Source of the DNA: Paludibaculum fermentans_A
GTDB lineage: Bacteria; Acidobacteriota; Terriglobia; Bryobacterales; Bryobacteraceae
DNA length: 64,000 nucleotides
Assembly: GCF_051172195.1 (NCBI RefSeq)
Contig: NZ_JBPJAQ010000001.1
Coordinates: 2,108,001 to 2,172,000 of the forward strand
Reading direction: 5' to 3'
The position numbers were made by a program, and so were the translations under genes. The notes beneath the pieces were generated by a model. That model saw only the letters and a program-made list of their open reading frames with translations, did no database searches and was not told where the DNA came from. This document shows positions 9,877 through 20,358 of this stretch, piece by piece (positions within the stretch are counted from its first letter, which is position 1; the number at the start of each line of letters is the position of its first letter).

Positions 9877-10452
9877 ATGATGTTTCGCCGCATTCTCGCT
9901 CTCTCCGCGCTCGCCGCCGTACCGTGTTTCCTCTCTCTGGGCGCCCAGGAGGAGAAGAAGAAGGAAGACGGCCCTCTCGTCAAAGGAGCTGCCGCCACGG
10001 AAAAGGCGGCAAAAGCCACCGCCAACGCGACCACTGATGCCGCTAAGGCGACCGGACGTACCACCAAGAAAGTAGCCGGAGCCACCGCGGATGCGACCTC
10101 CGACGCCGCCAAGGCCACCGCTTCCGGCGCCAAAAAGGCTACCACCGCCACAACGGACGCCGCCAAGGCTACTGGCCGGAAAACAAAGGAGGTTGCGGGC
10201 GCCACCGCCGATGCCACCTCGGATGCCGGGCGCGCCACCGCCTCAGGCGCCAAGAAAGCCACCAACGCCACGGGCGACGCCGCGAAGGCGACCGGGCGAA
10301 AGACCAAGGAAGTAGCCGGCGCGACCGCCGACGCCACCACCGATGCAGCCAAGGCTACGGGCCGGGGGATCAAAAAGGGCGTCAGCGCGGTAGGCAAGGG
10401 CCTGGAAAAGACAGGCGAAGGCATCGAAAAAGTCGGCAAGAAACTGCACTAA
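9877..10452 (+). CDS. Secreted Ala/Thr/Lys-rich tandem-repeat protein (LEA/histone H1-like)
   Basis: 191 residues with a signal peptide (MFRRILALSALAAVPCFLSLGAQ, predicted cut after LGA or GAQ) and a mature part that is almost only Ala, Thr, Lys, Gly and Asp. Three 40-residue repeats run through it, with the core DAAKATGRKTKEVAGATADA and then a SGAKKAT block; the tail is KKGVSAVGKGLEKTGEGIEKVGKK. The composition resembles late-embryogenesis-abundant proteins and the histone H1-like HC1/AlgP group, but similarity of low-complexity sequence is not proof of function. With a signal peptide, a periplasmic or outer-surface role such as desiccation protection or polyanion binding is the more natural guess. 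Two adjacent ATGs (9877, 9880) are possible starts. The stop overlaps that of the convergent MscS gene. Confidence 0.75.
   Translation: MMFRRILALSALAAVPCFLSLGAQEEKKKEDGPLVKGAAATEKAAKATANATTDAAKATGRTTKKVAGATADATSDAAKATASGAKKATTATTDAAKATGRKTKEVAGATADATSDAGRATASGAKKATNATGDAAKATGRKTKEVAGATADATTDAAKATGRGIKKGVSAVGKGLEKTGEGIEKVGKKLH
10030..10389 (+). repeat. Three 120-bp in-frame tandem repeats
   Basis: Units at 10030-10149, 10150-10269 and 10270-10389 each encode 40 residues beginning T(T/G)DAAKATGR. Units 1 and 2 keep the same pattern throughout; unit 3 diverges in its last ten residues. The exact spacing shows expansion by duplication of a 120-bp unit. Confidence 0.85.
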
Positions 10453-11534
10453 GTTTCCCGGTTCCAGGCCTTCCGCAACACGCCTGGGGCGATATCCAGC
10501 GTTTGAACCGGATAGGGGATCGAGATCCCTTCCTTTTGGAACCGCTTGAAAACACGGCGCCGCAGTGCGTCCTGGACCGCATACTGGCGTTCGAACTTGG
10601 TCACCTGCACCGAGAGTGTGAAGTCCAGCGACGAGGGTCCGAAGCCTGGGTTCAGGCGTACTGCCGGACCCGGCTCCGCCAGCAGTCCTTCCACTTCCCC
10701 TACGGCTGCGCGTGCCTCTTCCAGGAGCAATTCCGTCACCTGGTCGATGTCGCTGCTGTAGCCGACACCAACTACTATAGATGTCGACATACGTGGTTCG
10801 GGGTAAGTGAAGTTGGTCACCACTGCCTCGGCCAATTTGGCATTCGGAATGATCACCAGGTTGTTCGAGAGCGCCCGCAAGGTGGTGATGCGCCAGCGGA
10901 TGTCCTCCACATAGCCTTCCTGCCCATTGTCCAGGCGGATGAAGTCGCCGCGATGAATATTGCCCGCCATGCTGACATAGAACCCGGAAAAGAGGTTGGC
11001 GAGCGTGCCCTGCATCGCCAGGCTGACCGCCAGTCCGCCCACACCGAGAGCCGTCAACGCCGGCGCCAGGTTGATCTTTAACATGTTCAGAATCAACAGG
11101 GCGGCAGGAATCAGCCAGATTACCCGGATGACGGTACGGGTCAACGTGGTGACTTGTTGGTTTGTCCCGCTACGACTCAAGTAGTACTGGAGCAGCAGGG
11201 CGGAGACGCGGGAAGCCGCCATGGTGAACGAGACGGCCACCAGGACGATCATCGCGCCGGAAGTGAACTCCTGGAACGACTTCGGGAGGTCCCGTTCGTC
11301 GAGATCGCGAATGGCGGTGATGAGGGCGGCCAGGACGGTCCAGAAGCGGACAGGCCAGGCAAGTGCGGCCACCACCTGATCGTCGATCCTGGTTTCCGTG
11401 TGGGCGGCGGCCCGGCGGATGGAGCGGAAGAGGAAATTGCTGATGAGCCAGAAGACGCAGGTGATGGTGAGCCACACCACCAGGAAGCGGCCGGCGCCAT
11501 GCCACTCGGTGTAAAGGCGAAGAATCTCCTGCAT
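10449..11534 (-). CDS. MscS-family mechanosensitive ion channel
   Basis: 361 residues. Four or five hydrophobic segments fill the first ~170 residues, including one at about 15-37. They are followed by the pore helix and MscS core: LTALGVGGLAVSLAMQGTLANLFSGFYV (TM3, Gly/Ala-rich), then the beta domain GDFIRLDNGQEGYVEDIRWRITTLR, and a C-terminal alpha/beta domain. The segment NNLVIIPNAKLAEAVVTNF is typical of the family. It acts as an inner-membrane pressure valve during hypo-osmotic shock. The ATG lies at 11532-11534. The TAG stop at 10449-10451 overlaps the stop of the convergent repeat-protein gene. Confidence 0.92.
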   Translation of the reverse strand: MQEILRLYTEWHGAGRFLVVWLTITCVFWLISNFLFRSIRRAAAHTETRIDDQVVAALAWPVRFWTVLAALITAIRDLDERDLPKSFQEFTSGAMIVLVAVSFTMAASRVSALLLQYYLSRSGTNQQVTTLTRTVIRVIWLIPAALLILNMLKINLAPALTALGVGGLAVSLAMQGTLANLFSGFYVSMAGNIHRGDFIRLDNGQEGYVEDIRWRITTLRALSNNLVIIPNAKLAEAVVTNFTYPEPRMSTSIVVGVGYSSDIDQVTELLLEEARAAVGEVEGLLAEPGPAVRLNPGFGPSSLDFTLSVQVTKFERQYAVQDALRRRVFKRFQKEGISIPYPVQTLDIAPGVLRKAWNRET

Positions 11535-11592
11535 ACTCTCGCTCAGAACCCTAGGATTGGCGCAGGCGGTCGCTGTTCATGCCTGCTCCGGA

Positions 11593-11811
11593 TCAATCCA
11601 CGCGGCGCAGGGGCAGGCCGGCCTGGCGAAGCGCGCTCTCGACGTCGGTGAGTTTCAGGCGCGAGGCATCGTAGCCGACTTTGAGGCGATCCAGGCCGGA
11701 CGACAACTGCACCAGTTGCATCCCGTACACACCGTGGAGCCCTTCAATCGCCCCCATCCAGGCATCCTGGAAAGGGGCCGTAAACTCGTAGTTAACCTCG
11801 ACCTTGGTCAT
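11593..11811 (-). CDS. Small HMA-like (ferredoxin-fold) protein without the CxxC motif
   Basis: 72 residues with the beta-alpha-beta-beta-alpha-beta pattern of heavy-metal-associated domains: a first strand KVEVNYEF, a helix FQDAWMGAIEGLHGV, a middle strand LDRLKVGYDA, and a final helix DVESALRQAGLPL that matches the C-terminal helix of HMA domains. The metal-binding CxxC between strand 1 and helix 1 is absent, so metal transport cannot be assumed. No ribosome binding site lies directly before the ATG at 11811; a TATAGT element sits 3 nt upstream of it, so the mRNA could be leaderless. It stands alone between MscS and the methyltransferase gene. Confidence 0.6.
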   Translation of the reverse strand: MTKVEVNYEFTAPFQDAWMGAIEGLHGVYGMQLVQLSSGLDRLKVGYDASRLKLTDVESALRQAGLPLRRVD

Positions 11812-11820
11812 AGCACTATA

Positions 11821-11858
11821 CAGAGTAGCATCGGCCCTCCGGGGCAGAGTAGCATCGG
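11821..11858. repeat. 14-bp direct repeat upstream of the HMA-like gene
   Basis: CAGAGTAGCATCGG occurs at 11821-11834 and again at 11845-11858, 24 bp start to start. The copies lie 10 to 47 bp upstream of the minus-strand ATG at 11811 and overlap the likely promoter. Two identical sites at this spacing could be an operator, but the regulator is unknown. Confidence 0.55.
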
Positions 11859-11865
11859 GGCAGCA

Positions 11866-12600
11866 TCAGCCTTGCGGATGCTTCAGCTTCCAGAGCACCT
11901 GCCGCAACATGCCGGTGAGCACCGCGGCATCCTTCACTCGTAGATGCATGCGGCGCACGAGACGATGGGTCTTATCCCGCCCATTCTTCGCCATGCTGTA
12001 GTCGGTGTACTCCGACGCCTGTAGGACATTCTCCAGCAGCTCGGTAAACCGCTCCACTTCCTCTCCCTCGGCTAATTCTGCGGCCTCCGGCAGATGACGG
12101 GCGGTGGAGGGTTGTCGAATGAGTTCGTAGAGGCAGACGGCCACCGCCTGGGCCAGGTTCATGGAGTCGTGCTGGGCGCGGGTGGGGATGTGGGTGAGCC
12201 AGTGGCAGTGGCTGACGTCGCTATTGCCGAGGCCGAACTTCTCGCTGCCGAACAGCAGCGCGACGTTGGACCCACTCAGGTGGCGTCGCAGCAGCCGGGC
12301 GCCCTTCTCCAGCCGGTGCATGGGATGTTGCGGCTGGCGATGGCCCAGGCCGGTGGCGCCAACGACGAGGGTGCAGTCGGCGACAGCTTCGGCCACGGTC
12401 TCGAAGACCTTCGCGTCCTTCATCACCTGGGCGGCGCCGACTGCGCTGACCGCTTCCCGAAACGCCACCTCATACGGGTGAACCAGCCGCAGGTCGAAGA
12501 ACCCGAAATTGCTCATGGCACGGGCCACAGCCCCAATATTCAAGGGGTTACGGGTGTCGATGAGGACGACTTTGAGGCGTTGATTGCGTTCCGGATCCAT
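11866..12600 (-). CDS. SpoU/TrmH-superfamily RNA methyltransferase, TrmJ-like
   Basis: 244 residues of a SPOUT-fold 2'-O-methyltransferase. Motif 1 is NPLNIGAVARAMSNFGF, motif 2 is LLFGSEKFGLGN, and motif 3 is SMNLAQAVAVCLYEL, giving the knotted SAM site. The N-terminal catalytic domain followed by a ~75-residue helical C-terminal extension fits TrmJ, which methylates position 32 of tRNAs, better than TrmH or RlmB. Specificity is inferred from motif spacing only. The gene is monocistronic or weakly linked to the upstream DUF6807 gene (60-nt gap). Confidence 0.85.
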   Translation of the reverse strand: MDPERNQRLKVVLIDTRNPLNIGAVARAMSNFGFFDLRLVHPYEVAFREAVSAVGAAQVMKDAKVFETVAEAVADCTLVVGATGLGHRQPQHPMHRLEKGARLLRRHLSGSNVALLFGSEKFGLGNSDVSHCHWLTHIPTRAQHDSMNLAQAVAVCLYELIRQPSTARHLPEAAELAEGEEVERFTELLENVLQASEYTDYSMAKNGRDKTHRLVRRMHLRVKDAAVLTGMLRQVLWKLKHPQG

Positions 12601-12660
12601 GTCAGGCGGGTCATGACCAGCATAGCGCCCCGCCCGGATAAGGCTCCACCAGGAGAATCT

Positions 12661-13599
12661 CTACTTTGCCAGCGACTTGGTCCAGGCGGCGAATAGCCCG
12701 TCCAGTTTGGCGTCGGCGGTGTCCCCGGGATGGATGACGACGCGGTAGCGGAAGCGCAGCGACTGGCCCTTTTCCAGGGTATGGCTGCCATTCTTTGTCT
12801 TGTCGTTGTAGAAGTCGTGCAGGCCGAAGGGGTTGGCGGCGAACAGGCCGTAGTCGCGGGCATGCCAGTAAGTGGGATGGCGGATGTTGGATGGGGCGTC
12901 AAAGATGGCCACGCCGACCTTCTTGCCCTCCAGGGTGCCGGAATAGTCGACCCACGGGAACTGTTTGCCCCAGATCTGCTTCATGCCCGTCTTGCCGTCA
13001 GAGCTGACGAGCTTGCCGGTGCCGCGCGTCTCGGAGAGTTCATCTCGCAAACGAATGGCGAAGAAGCCTTCTTTGGTGTCGCCGAAGGTGGCCTTGTCGA
13101 GCGCCGTGAAGTTGACGTCAAAGTCGATGATGCGGAGCACCGGGTCGGCCACGAAAGTCATCGTGCGGTCTTCGCGCAGCAGCGGCGTGCCGGTGTCGCC
13201 GATCCAGGTGAACGTGGCGCGGACGGTGCCCTGCTTCTTGCCGCCTTTGACTGATTCGATCTTGTCCAGCTTGATGGTGCCGTGGCGGCCCTTGGCGCCG
13301 GGTTCATTCATCCAGAAATCGATGCCGTTGATATCGCCGTGGGTGAACCAGAGGCCGCGGTGGTGTGGGTGGTCCTTCGTCTCACCGGCTACGGACTCCA
13401 TCGGATAGCGGCGGGTAATGACCAGCCCGTCGCCCGAACGGAGCGGCGCCAGGTAGGGCTTCGGCGCATCGCCGCCGGCAAAGAATGTCGTGAACGGCTT
13501 GCCGTTGATCTCAACGTCAATCTTCCCGGGAGTCTGCGAGAACTTCACCTGCGCGCACAGGGGCAAGGCCAGGGCCAGCAGCAATATGTGGGGCTTCAT
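12661..13599 (-). CDS. Secreted DUF6807 ('PmoA-like') protein
   Basis: 312 residues from the ATG at 13597-13599, giving a signal peptide MKPHILLLALALPLCAQ. The mature part shows the family's features: FTTFFAGGDAPKPYLAPLRS, then DHPHHRGLWFTHGDINGIDFW, which has a His-rich motif, and later HARDYGLFAANPFG. This family is annotated in databases as DUF6807 or, by name transfer only, 'methane oxygenase PmoA'; there is no evidence of methane oxidation. Such genes in Acidobacteria and Planctomycetes often lie near carbohydrate genes. A longer frame to 13641 is less likely because it loses the signal peptide. Confidence 0.75.
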   Translation of the reverse strand: MKPHILLLALALPLCAQVKFSQTPGKIDVEINGKPFTTFFAGGDAPKPYLAPLRSGDGLVITRRYPMESVAGETKDHPHHRGLWFTHGDINGIDFWMNEPGAKGRHGTIKLDKIESVKGGKKQGTVRATFTWIGDTGTPLLREDRTMTFVADPVLRIIDFDVNFTALDKATFGDTKEGFFAIRLRDELSETRGTGKLVSSDGKTGMKQIWGKQFPWVDYSGTLEGKKVGVAIFDAPSNIRHPTYWHARDYGLFAANPFGLHDFYNDKTKNGSHTLEKGQSLRFRYRVVIHPGDTADAKLDGLFAAWTKSLAK

Positions 13600-13612
13600 C
13601 GCATTCAGTAGA

Positions 13613-15526
13613 TCACACGGGCTGGTGGCGCTCAACCACAAGCATGCCAGTGGGATCGCGCCGGACGTTCCAGCCCGGCGGGATCAACGTGGTGGAACCG
13701 TAGTCGATGACCAGCGCAGGTCCGGCGGCCGGTTCGGCGCTGAGTTGGGCACGGCCGTAGACCGGTCCGCGAACCCACTTTCCGCCCGTATGGAAACGCC
13801 GCATCGAAGGCGGCGTGGAATCGGCGGGCGTCCTATCGCGCAGCCGTGGTTTGCGGACAGCGATACGGGCGCGGACGCGCAGCGTGACGATCTCGATCTC
13901 GCGCTGGGGGTTGGCGTAGCCGTAGGTCCTCTTGTGGAGTGTGTGGAACGGGCGGGCCGGTGCTTTGGCGTTCCAGGGGACCGTGAGTTCGTAGCTCTGG
14001 CCGAGGTAGCGGAGGTCAGCGAAGCGTTCCAACTGCGCACCGGGCATCTCGGCGAGGGCGCGCTGCTCCAAATGCTCGAACTCCTGTTCCGGATTGGCGA
14101 GGCCGAGGGCGCCGGCGGAGTAGTCGCGGATGCGGTCGGCGAGGAGCATGCCGAGGGCGGAGAGTGCTCCGGCGAGGGCGGGTACGAGGACGGTTTGTAT
14201 GCCGAGATCCTCGGCCAGTTCGCAGGCGTGCAGGCCGCCACAGCCGCCGAAGGCGAGCAGGGCGAAGTCGCGCGGATCGTAGCCGCGCTCGATGGAGACG
14301 ACGCGAATGGCGCGGCCCATGGTGGCATTGGCGACGCGCAGGATGCCGGCGGCGGCTTCGGTTTCCGAAAGATTCAGCTGGCCGGCGAGATCCTGGACGG
14401 CCTGGCGGGCCCGTTCCGGCTGAAGGGTCATCGCCCCGCCGACGAGCTGCCGGGCCGCGATGCGGCCGAGAACCACATGCGCATCGGTGGTGGTGGCGCG
14501 GGTCCCCGTGCCGTAGCAGGCGGGTCCGGGATCGGCGCCGGCGGATTCGGGGCCGACGCGCAGCAGGCCGCCCGAGTCGACGTAGGCAATAGATCCACCG
14601 CCGGCGCCGACGGTGTGGATCTCGAGCATCGGCAGTTTGACGGGCAGGCCGTCGACGGAGGCCTCCAACGTCTCGCGGGGGGCGCCGTCGCAGAGAGAGA
14701 CGTCGGTGGAGGTGCCGCCCATATCGAAGCCGAGCACTTTGCGGAAGCCGCTGGCGCGCGCGGTTTCGGCTGCTCCGGTGACGCCGCCGGCGGGTCCGGA
14801 AAGGATCGTGCGCACGGCCTGGTCTCCGGCTTCGTCGACCGTGATGGAGCCGCCATTGGACTGGACGACCCAGACGCGGTGATGGGTGGCGCGGCCGAGC
14901 TGCGAGAGGTAGTTCCGCATCAGCGGGCCGACGTAGGCGTTGAGGGCTGTGGTGGAAGCGCGCTCGAATTCGCGAAACTCGGGGCAGATGCGATGCGAAA
15001 CGGAGAGGTAGAACTCATCCCCCAGCGCCTCGGCGACAACCTGCTCATTGTCGGGAGTCCGGTAGGCGTGCAGGAAGCAGACAGCGACGCTTTGGACGCC
15101 GGCGCGGCGGAGTTTCGCCCGGAGCGCGGATAGACCGGAGGGTGCGGCTTCGATTGACCCGTCGGCGAGGGTGCGCTCCTTCACGCCAAAACAAAGTTCC
15201 GGCGGGATGAGCAGGCGTTTGGGGCCGGGCGTCAGGTTGTAGAGCTGGGCGCGATTCTGGCGGCCGATTTCCAGCAGATCCTCGAAGCCGGCGGTGGTCA
15301 GAAAGGCGGTGCGGGCGCCTTTGCGTTCCAGCAGGGCGTTGGTGGCGACGGTGGAGCCGTGAATGACGTCGCAGGGCTCGGGATTGGCGATGCGGTCGAG
15401 CCCGGCGAGGATCACCTCGTGCGGCCCTTTCGGATTGGAGCGGAGCTTGAATGCCTCCATGCGCCCATCGTCGTGAAGGACCACGAAGTCGGTGAACGTG
15501 CCGCCCGCGTCGATGCCGATTCTCAC
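13613..15526 (-). CDS. Hydantoinase/oxoprolinase A-type subunit (HyuA family)
   Basis: 637 residues from a GTG at 15524-15526 (VRIGIDAGGTFTDFV). The phosphate-binding loop GIDAGGTFTD, HGSTVATNALLERKG, VVQSNGGSI, SGPAGGVTGA and GFDMGGTSTDV are the ASKHA-type ATP-binding signatures of the hydantoinase A/oxoprolinase/acetone carboxylase beta family. These enzymes open cyclic imides or amides with ATP, normally with a HyuB partner. No hyuB-like gene lies in the window, so the activity is undetermined. AGGAAGG sits at a good distance before the GTG, and the esterase stop is 1 nt away, so the two are probably co-translated. Confidence 0.88.
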   Translation of the reverse strand: MRIGIDAGGTFTDFVVLHDDGRMEAFKLRSNPKGPHEVILAGLDRIANPEPCDVIHGSTVATNALLERKGARTAFLTTAGFEDLLEIGRQNRAQLYNLTPGPKRLLIPPELCFGVKERTLADGSIEAAPSGLSALRAKLRRAGVQSVAVCFLHAYRTPDNEQVVAEALGDEFYLSVSHRICPEFREFERASTTALNAYVGPLMRNYLSQLGRATHHRVWVVQSNGGSITVDEAGDQAVRTILSGPAGGVTGAAETARASGFRKVLGFDMGGTSTDVSLCDGAPRETLEASVDGLPVKLPMLEIHTVGAGGGSIAYVDSGGLLRVGPESAGADPGPACYGTGTRATTTDAHVVLGRIAARQLVGGAMTLQPERARQAVQDLAGQLNLSETEAAAGILRVANATMGRAIRVVSIERGYDPRDFALLAFGGCGGLHACELAEDLGIQTVLVPALAGALSALGMLLADRIRDYSAGALGLANPEQEFEHLEQRALAEMPGAQLERFADLRYLGQSYELTVPWNAKAPARPFHTLHKRTYGYANPQREIEIVTLRVRARIAVRKPRLRDRTPADSTPPSMRRFHTGGKWVRGPVYGRAQLSAEPAAGPALVIDYGSTTLIPPGWNVRRDPTGMLVVERHQPV

Positions 15527-15527
15527 G

Positions 15528-16313
15528 CTACTTGGCCTTCCTGGGGAAGAGGAATTGGAGCATGGATGGGACGCGATCGGCCCAGGCGCGTTCGCTATGG
15601 TCGGCGCCTTCGGCTTCAAAGTAGGCCAGGCTGCGGCCCTCGCGCCAGCCTTTGCTGACGAGCGTCGCCTTGAGCAGGCGTACGTCGCGAATGGAGCCGA
15701 AGGGCGCGTTGCCCTCCTCCGTGCCGATGTCGAGCCACATGCGCTGGCGCTCTGGATGCTGGACGGTTTGGACCATCTTGAGAATGATGCGGTGGTCCCA
15801 CCAGACCGAGGGTGACATCACGCCGAGACGGCCGAAGACCTGGGGGTGCGTGAGGCCGAGATAGAGGGTCGCCAGACCGCCGAGAGATGATCCGCAGAGG
15901 GCGGTGTGGCGGGCCTGGGGCAGGATGCGGTAGCGCTCCCTCAGCCACGGGCGGAGCTCCTGTACCAGCATCCAGGCGTGCAGGTTGGCTCCGCCGCCGC
16001 CCAGCTTGCGGGTCTTGGTGGGGGTGTATTCGTGGATGCGTTTTTCGCCGCCATGGTAGACGGCGACCATGATGACGGGCTCGATCAGACGGTTGGCGAG
16101 CAGGTCGTCAGCCGACTCTTTCACGCGCCAGTACTGCCCGGGGACGTAGGAGGTGCGGCCGTCGAAGACGTTTTGCCCGTCGTGGAAGAAGAGCACGGGG
16201 TACTGGCGGCGTGTGTCGCGGCCGTAGCCGGGCGGCAGGTAGACCACCAGCGTGCGCTGGCAGCCGAGCGCCTCGGAGTAGAAATCGTCATGTACGAGCA
16301 GTTGTCCGGGCAA
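15528..16313 (-). CDS. Esterase of the PF00756 (enterochelin esterase/antigen 85) family
   Basis: 261 residues with an alpha/beta-hydrolase fold. The N-terminus RTLVVYLPPGYG followed by YPVLFFHDGQNVFDG is diagnostic for this esterase group. The nucleophile is S143 in CGSSLGG; the likely acid lies near MWLDIGTEEG and the histidine in GADHSERAW. No signal peptide is apparent, so it is probably cytoplasmic. Its natural substrate cannot be read from sequence. It follows the glycerophosphodiesterase gene by 6 nt and precedes the HyuA gene by 1 nt, forming a tight minus-strand set. Confidence 0.85.
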   Translation of the reverse strand: MPGQLLVHDDFYSEALGCQRTLVVYLPPGYGRDTRRQYPVLFFHDGQNVFDGRTSYVPGQYWRVKESADDLLANRLIEPVIMVAVYHGGEKRIHEYTPTKTRKLGGGGANLHAWMLVQELRPWLRERYRILPQARHTALCGSSLGGLATLYLGLTHPQVFGRLGVMSPSVWWDHRIILKMVQTVQHPERQRMWLDIGTEEGNAPFGSIRDVRLLKATLVSKGWREGRSLAYFEAEGADHSERAWADRVPSMLQFLFPRKAK

Positions 16314-16319
16314 TACAGG

Positions 16320-17165
16320 CTAGCGTAGCCCTTTTGCCTTGAGGTGCTCAATCAGGGCGGCGGGATCGTCGGTAATGATGGCGTCGACACCGGCCGCAAT
16401 CAACGTGTCCCAGATCTCGGGTTTGTTCGCGGTCCAGGGAACCACCTGGAGCCCGGCGGCATGCGCCTCTTTGACCTTGGCCTCGGTGACCAACAGGTAG
16501 TGCGGGGCCACGATCTCGGCATTGGCGGCTTCCTTTGAGATCTCGAGGAAGCTCTTGGGCAGGCCGCTGTAGAGGGCGGAGATCCGGATCTTGGGCGCGA
16601 TCTTGCGCAATTCAACGAGGGTCCGGAAATCGAAGCTCTGGACAACCACTCGTTTTTCCAGCTTGTGCTTGTGGATGGCGGCGGCGACCATTTTGGCGAA
16701 CTCGGACGGCTCCACCGAGAGTTCAGGCTTCTTGGGATCGCTCTTCATCTCGACGTTGTAGGAGAACTTGCCCTGCGAGGAGAGGGCCAGCACTTCGTCG
16801 AAGGTGGGGATCTTCGCTCCGGGCACCGGCTGCTGTTCGGGGAACTCCGGATTCTTCAGGCTGCCGCAGTCCCAGGCGCGGACTTGAGCCAGGGTGAGCT
16901 TGTGGATGGCGGTCTCGCCTTCCGGGGCTTTGCAGATCTTGGGATTCAGCTGGGGGTCGTGGGAGACGACCAGGACGCCGTCCTTCGTGACGGCGAGGTC
17001 GAGTTCCAGGAAGTCAGCGCCGGCCTTGATGGCATATTCGAAGGCGGCGACAGTGTTCTCGGGGCGCGCGGCACGGGCCCCGCGATGGCCATGAACCAGG
17101 ATTTTCGGGGCAGCTTCGGCTAGCATCAGGGAGCCTAGTAACATTACGGCAAGCTTGGCAGTCAT
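16320..17165 (-). CDS. Secreted glycerophosphodiester phosphodiesterase
   Basis: 281 residues with an N-terminal signal peptide (MTAKLAVMLLGSLMLAEA). The GDPD TIM barrel has the metal and catalytic motifs HGHRGARAARPENT, ELDLAVTKDGVLVVSHD and NVEMKSD, and closes with QVVPWTANKPE and DAIITDDP. The enzyme hydrolyses glycerophosphodiesters to glycerol 3-phosphate and an alcohol. Export suggests it feeds on lipid head groups outside the inner membrane. It is the first gene of the minus-strand run with the esterase and HyuA genes, and is divergent from the tricorn-like protease gene. Confidence 0.92.
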   Translation of the reverse strand: MTAKLAVMLLGSLMLAEAAPKILVHGHRGARAARPENTVAAFEYAIKAGADFLELDLAVTKDGVLVVSHDPQLNPKICKAPEGETAIHKLTLAQVRAWDCGSLKNPEFPEQQPVPGAKIPTFDEVLALSSQGKFSYNVEMKSDPKKPELSVEPSEFAKMVAAAIHKHKLEKRVVVQSFDFRTLVELRKIAPKIRISALYSGLPKSFLEISKEAANAEIVAPHYLLVTEAKVKEAHAAGLQVVPWTANKPEIWDTLIAAGVDAIITDDPAALIEHLKAKGLR

Positions 17166-17200
17166 CCATCTCAGGATATATTGGGGATGATTTCAACGCC

Positions 17201-20356
<3,156 letters not shown>

Positions 20357-20358
20357 CC

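Noticed and set aside
12661..13599. Methane oxygenase function for the 'PmoA-like' gene
   Set aside because: The database name is a carried-over label; the protein is a secreted soluble DUF6807 protein and lacks the membrane helices of particulate methane monooxygenase.
13490..15133. Long plus-strand open frame opposite the HyuA gene (about 547 codons)
   Set aside because: It is the complementary frame of a conserved gene in GC-rich DNA; its translation has no family character while HyuA motifs on the minus strand are intact.
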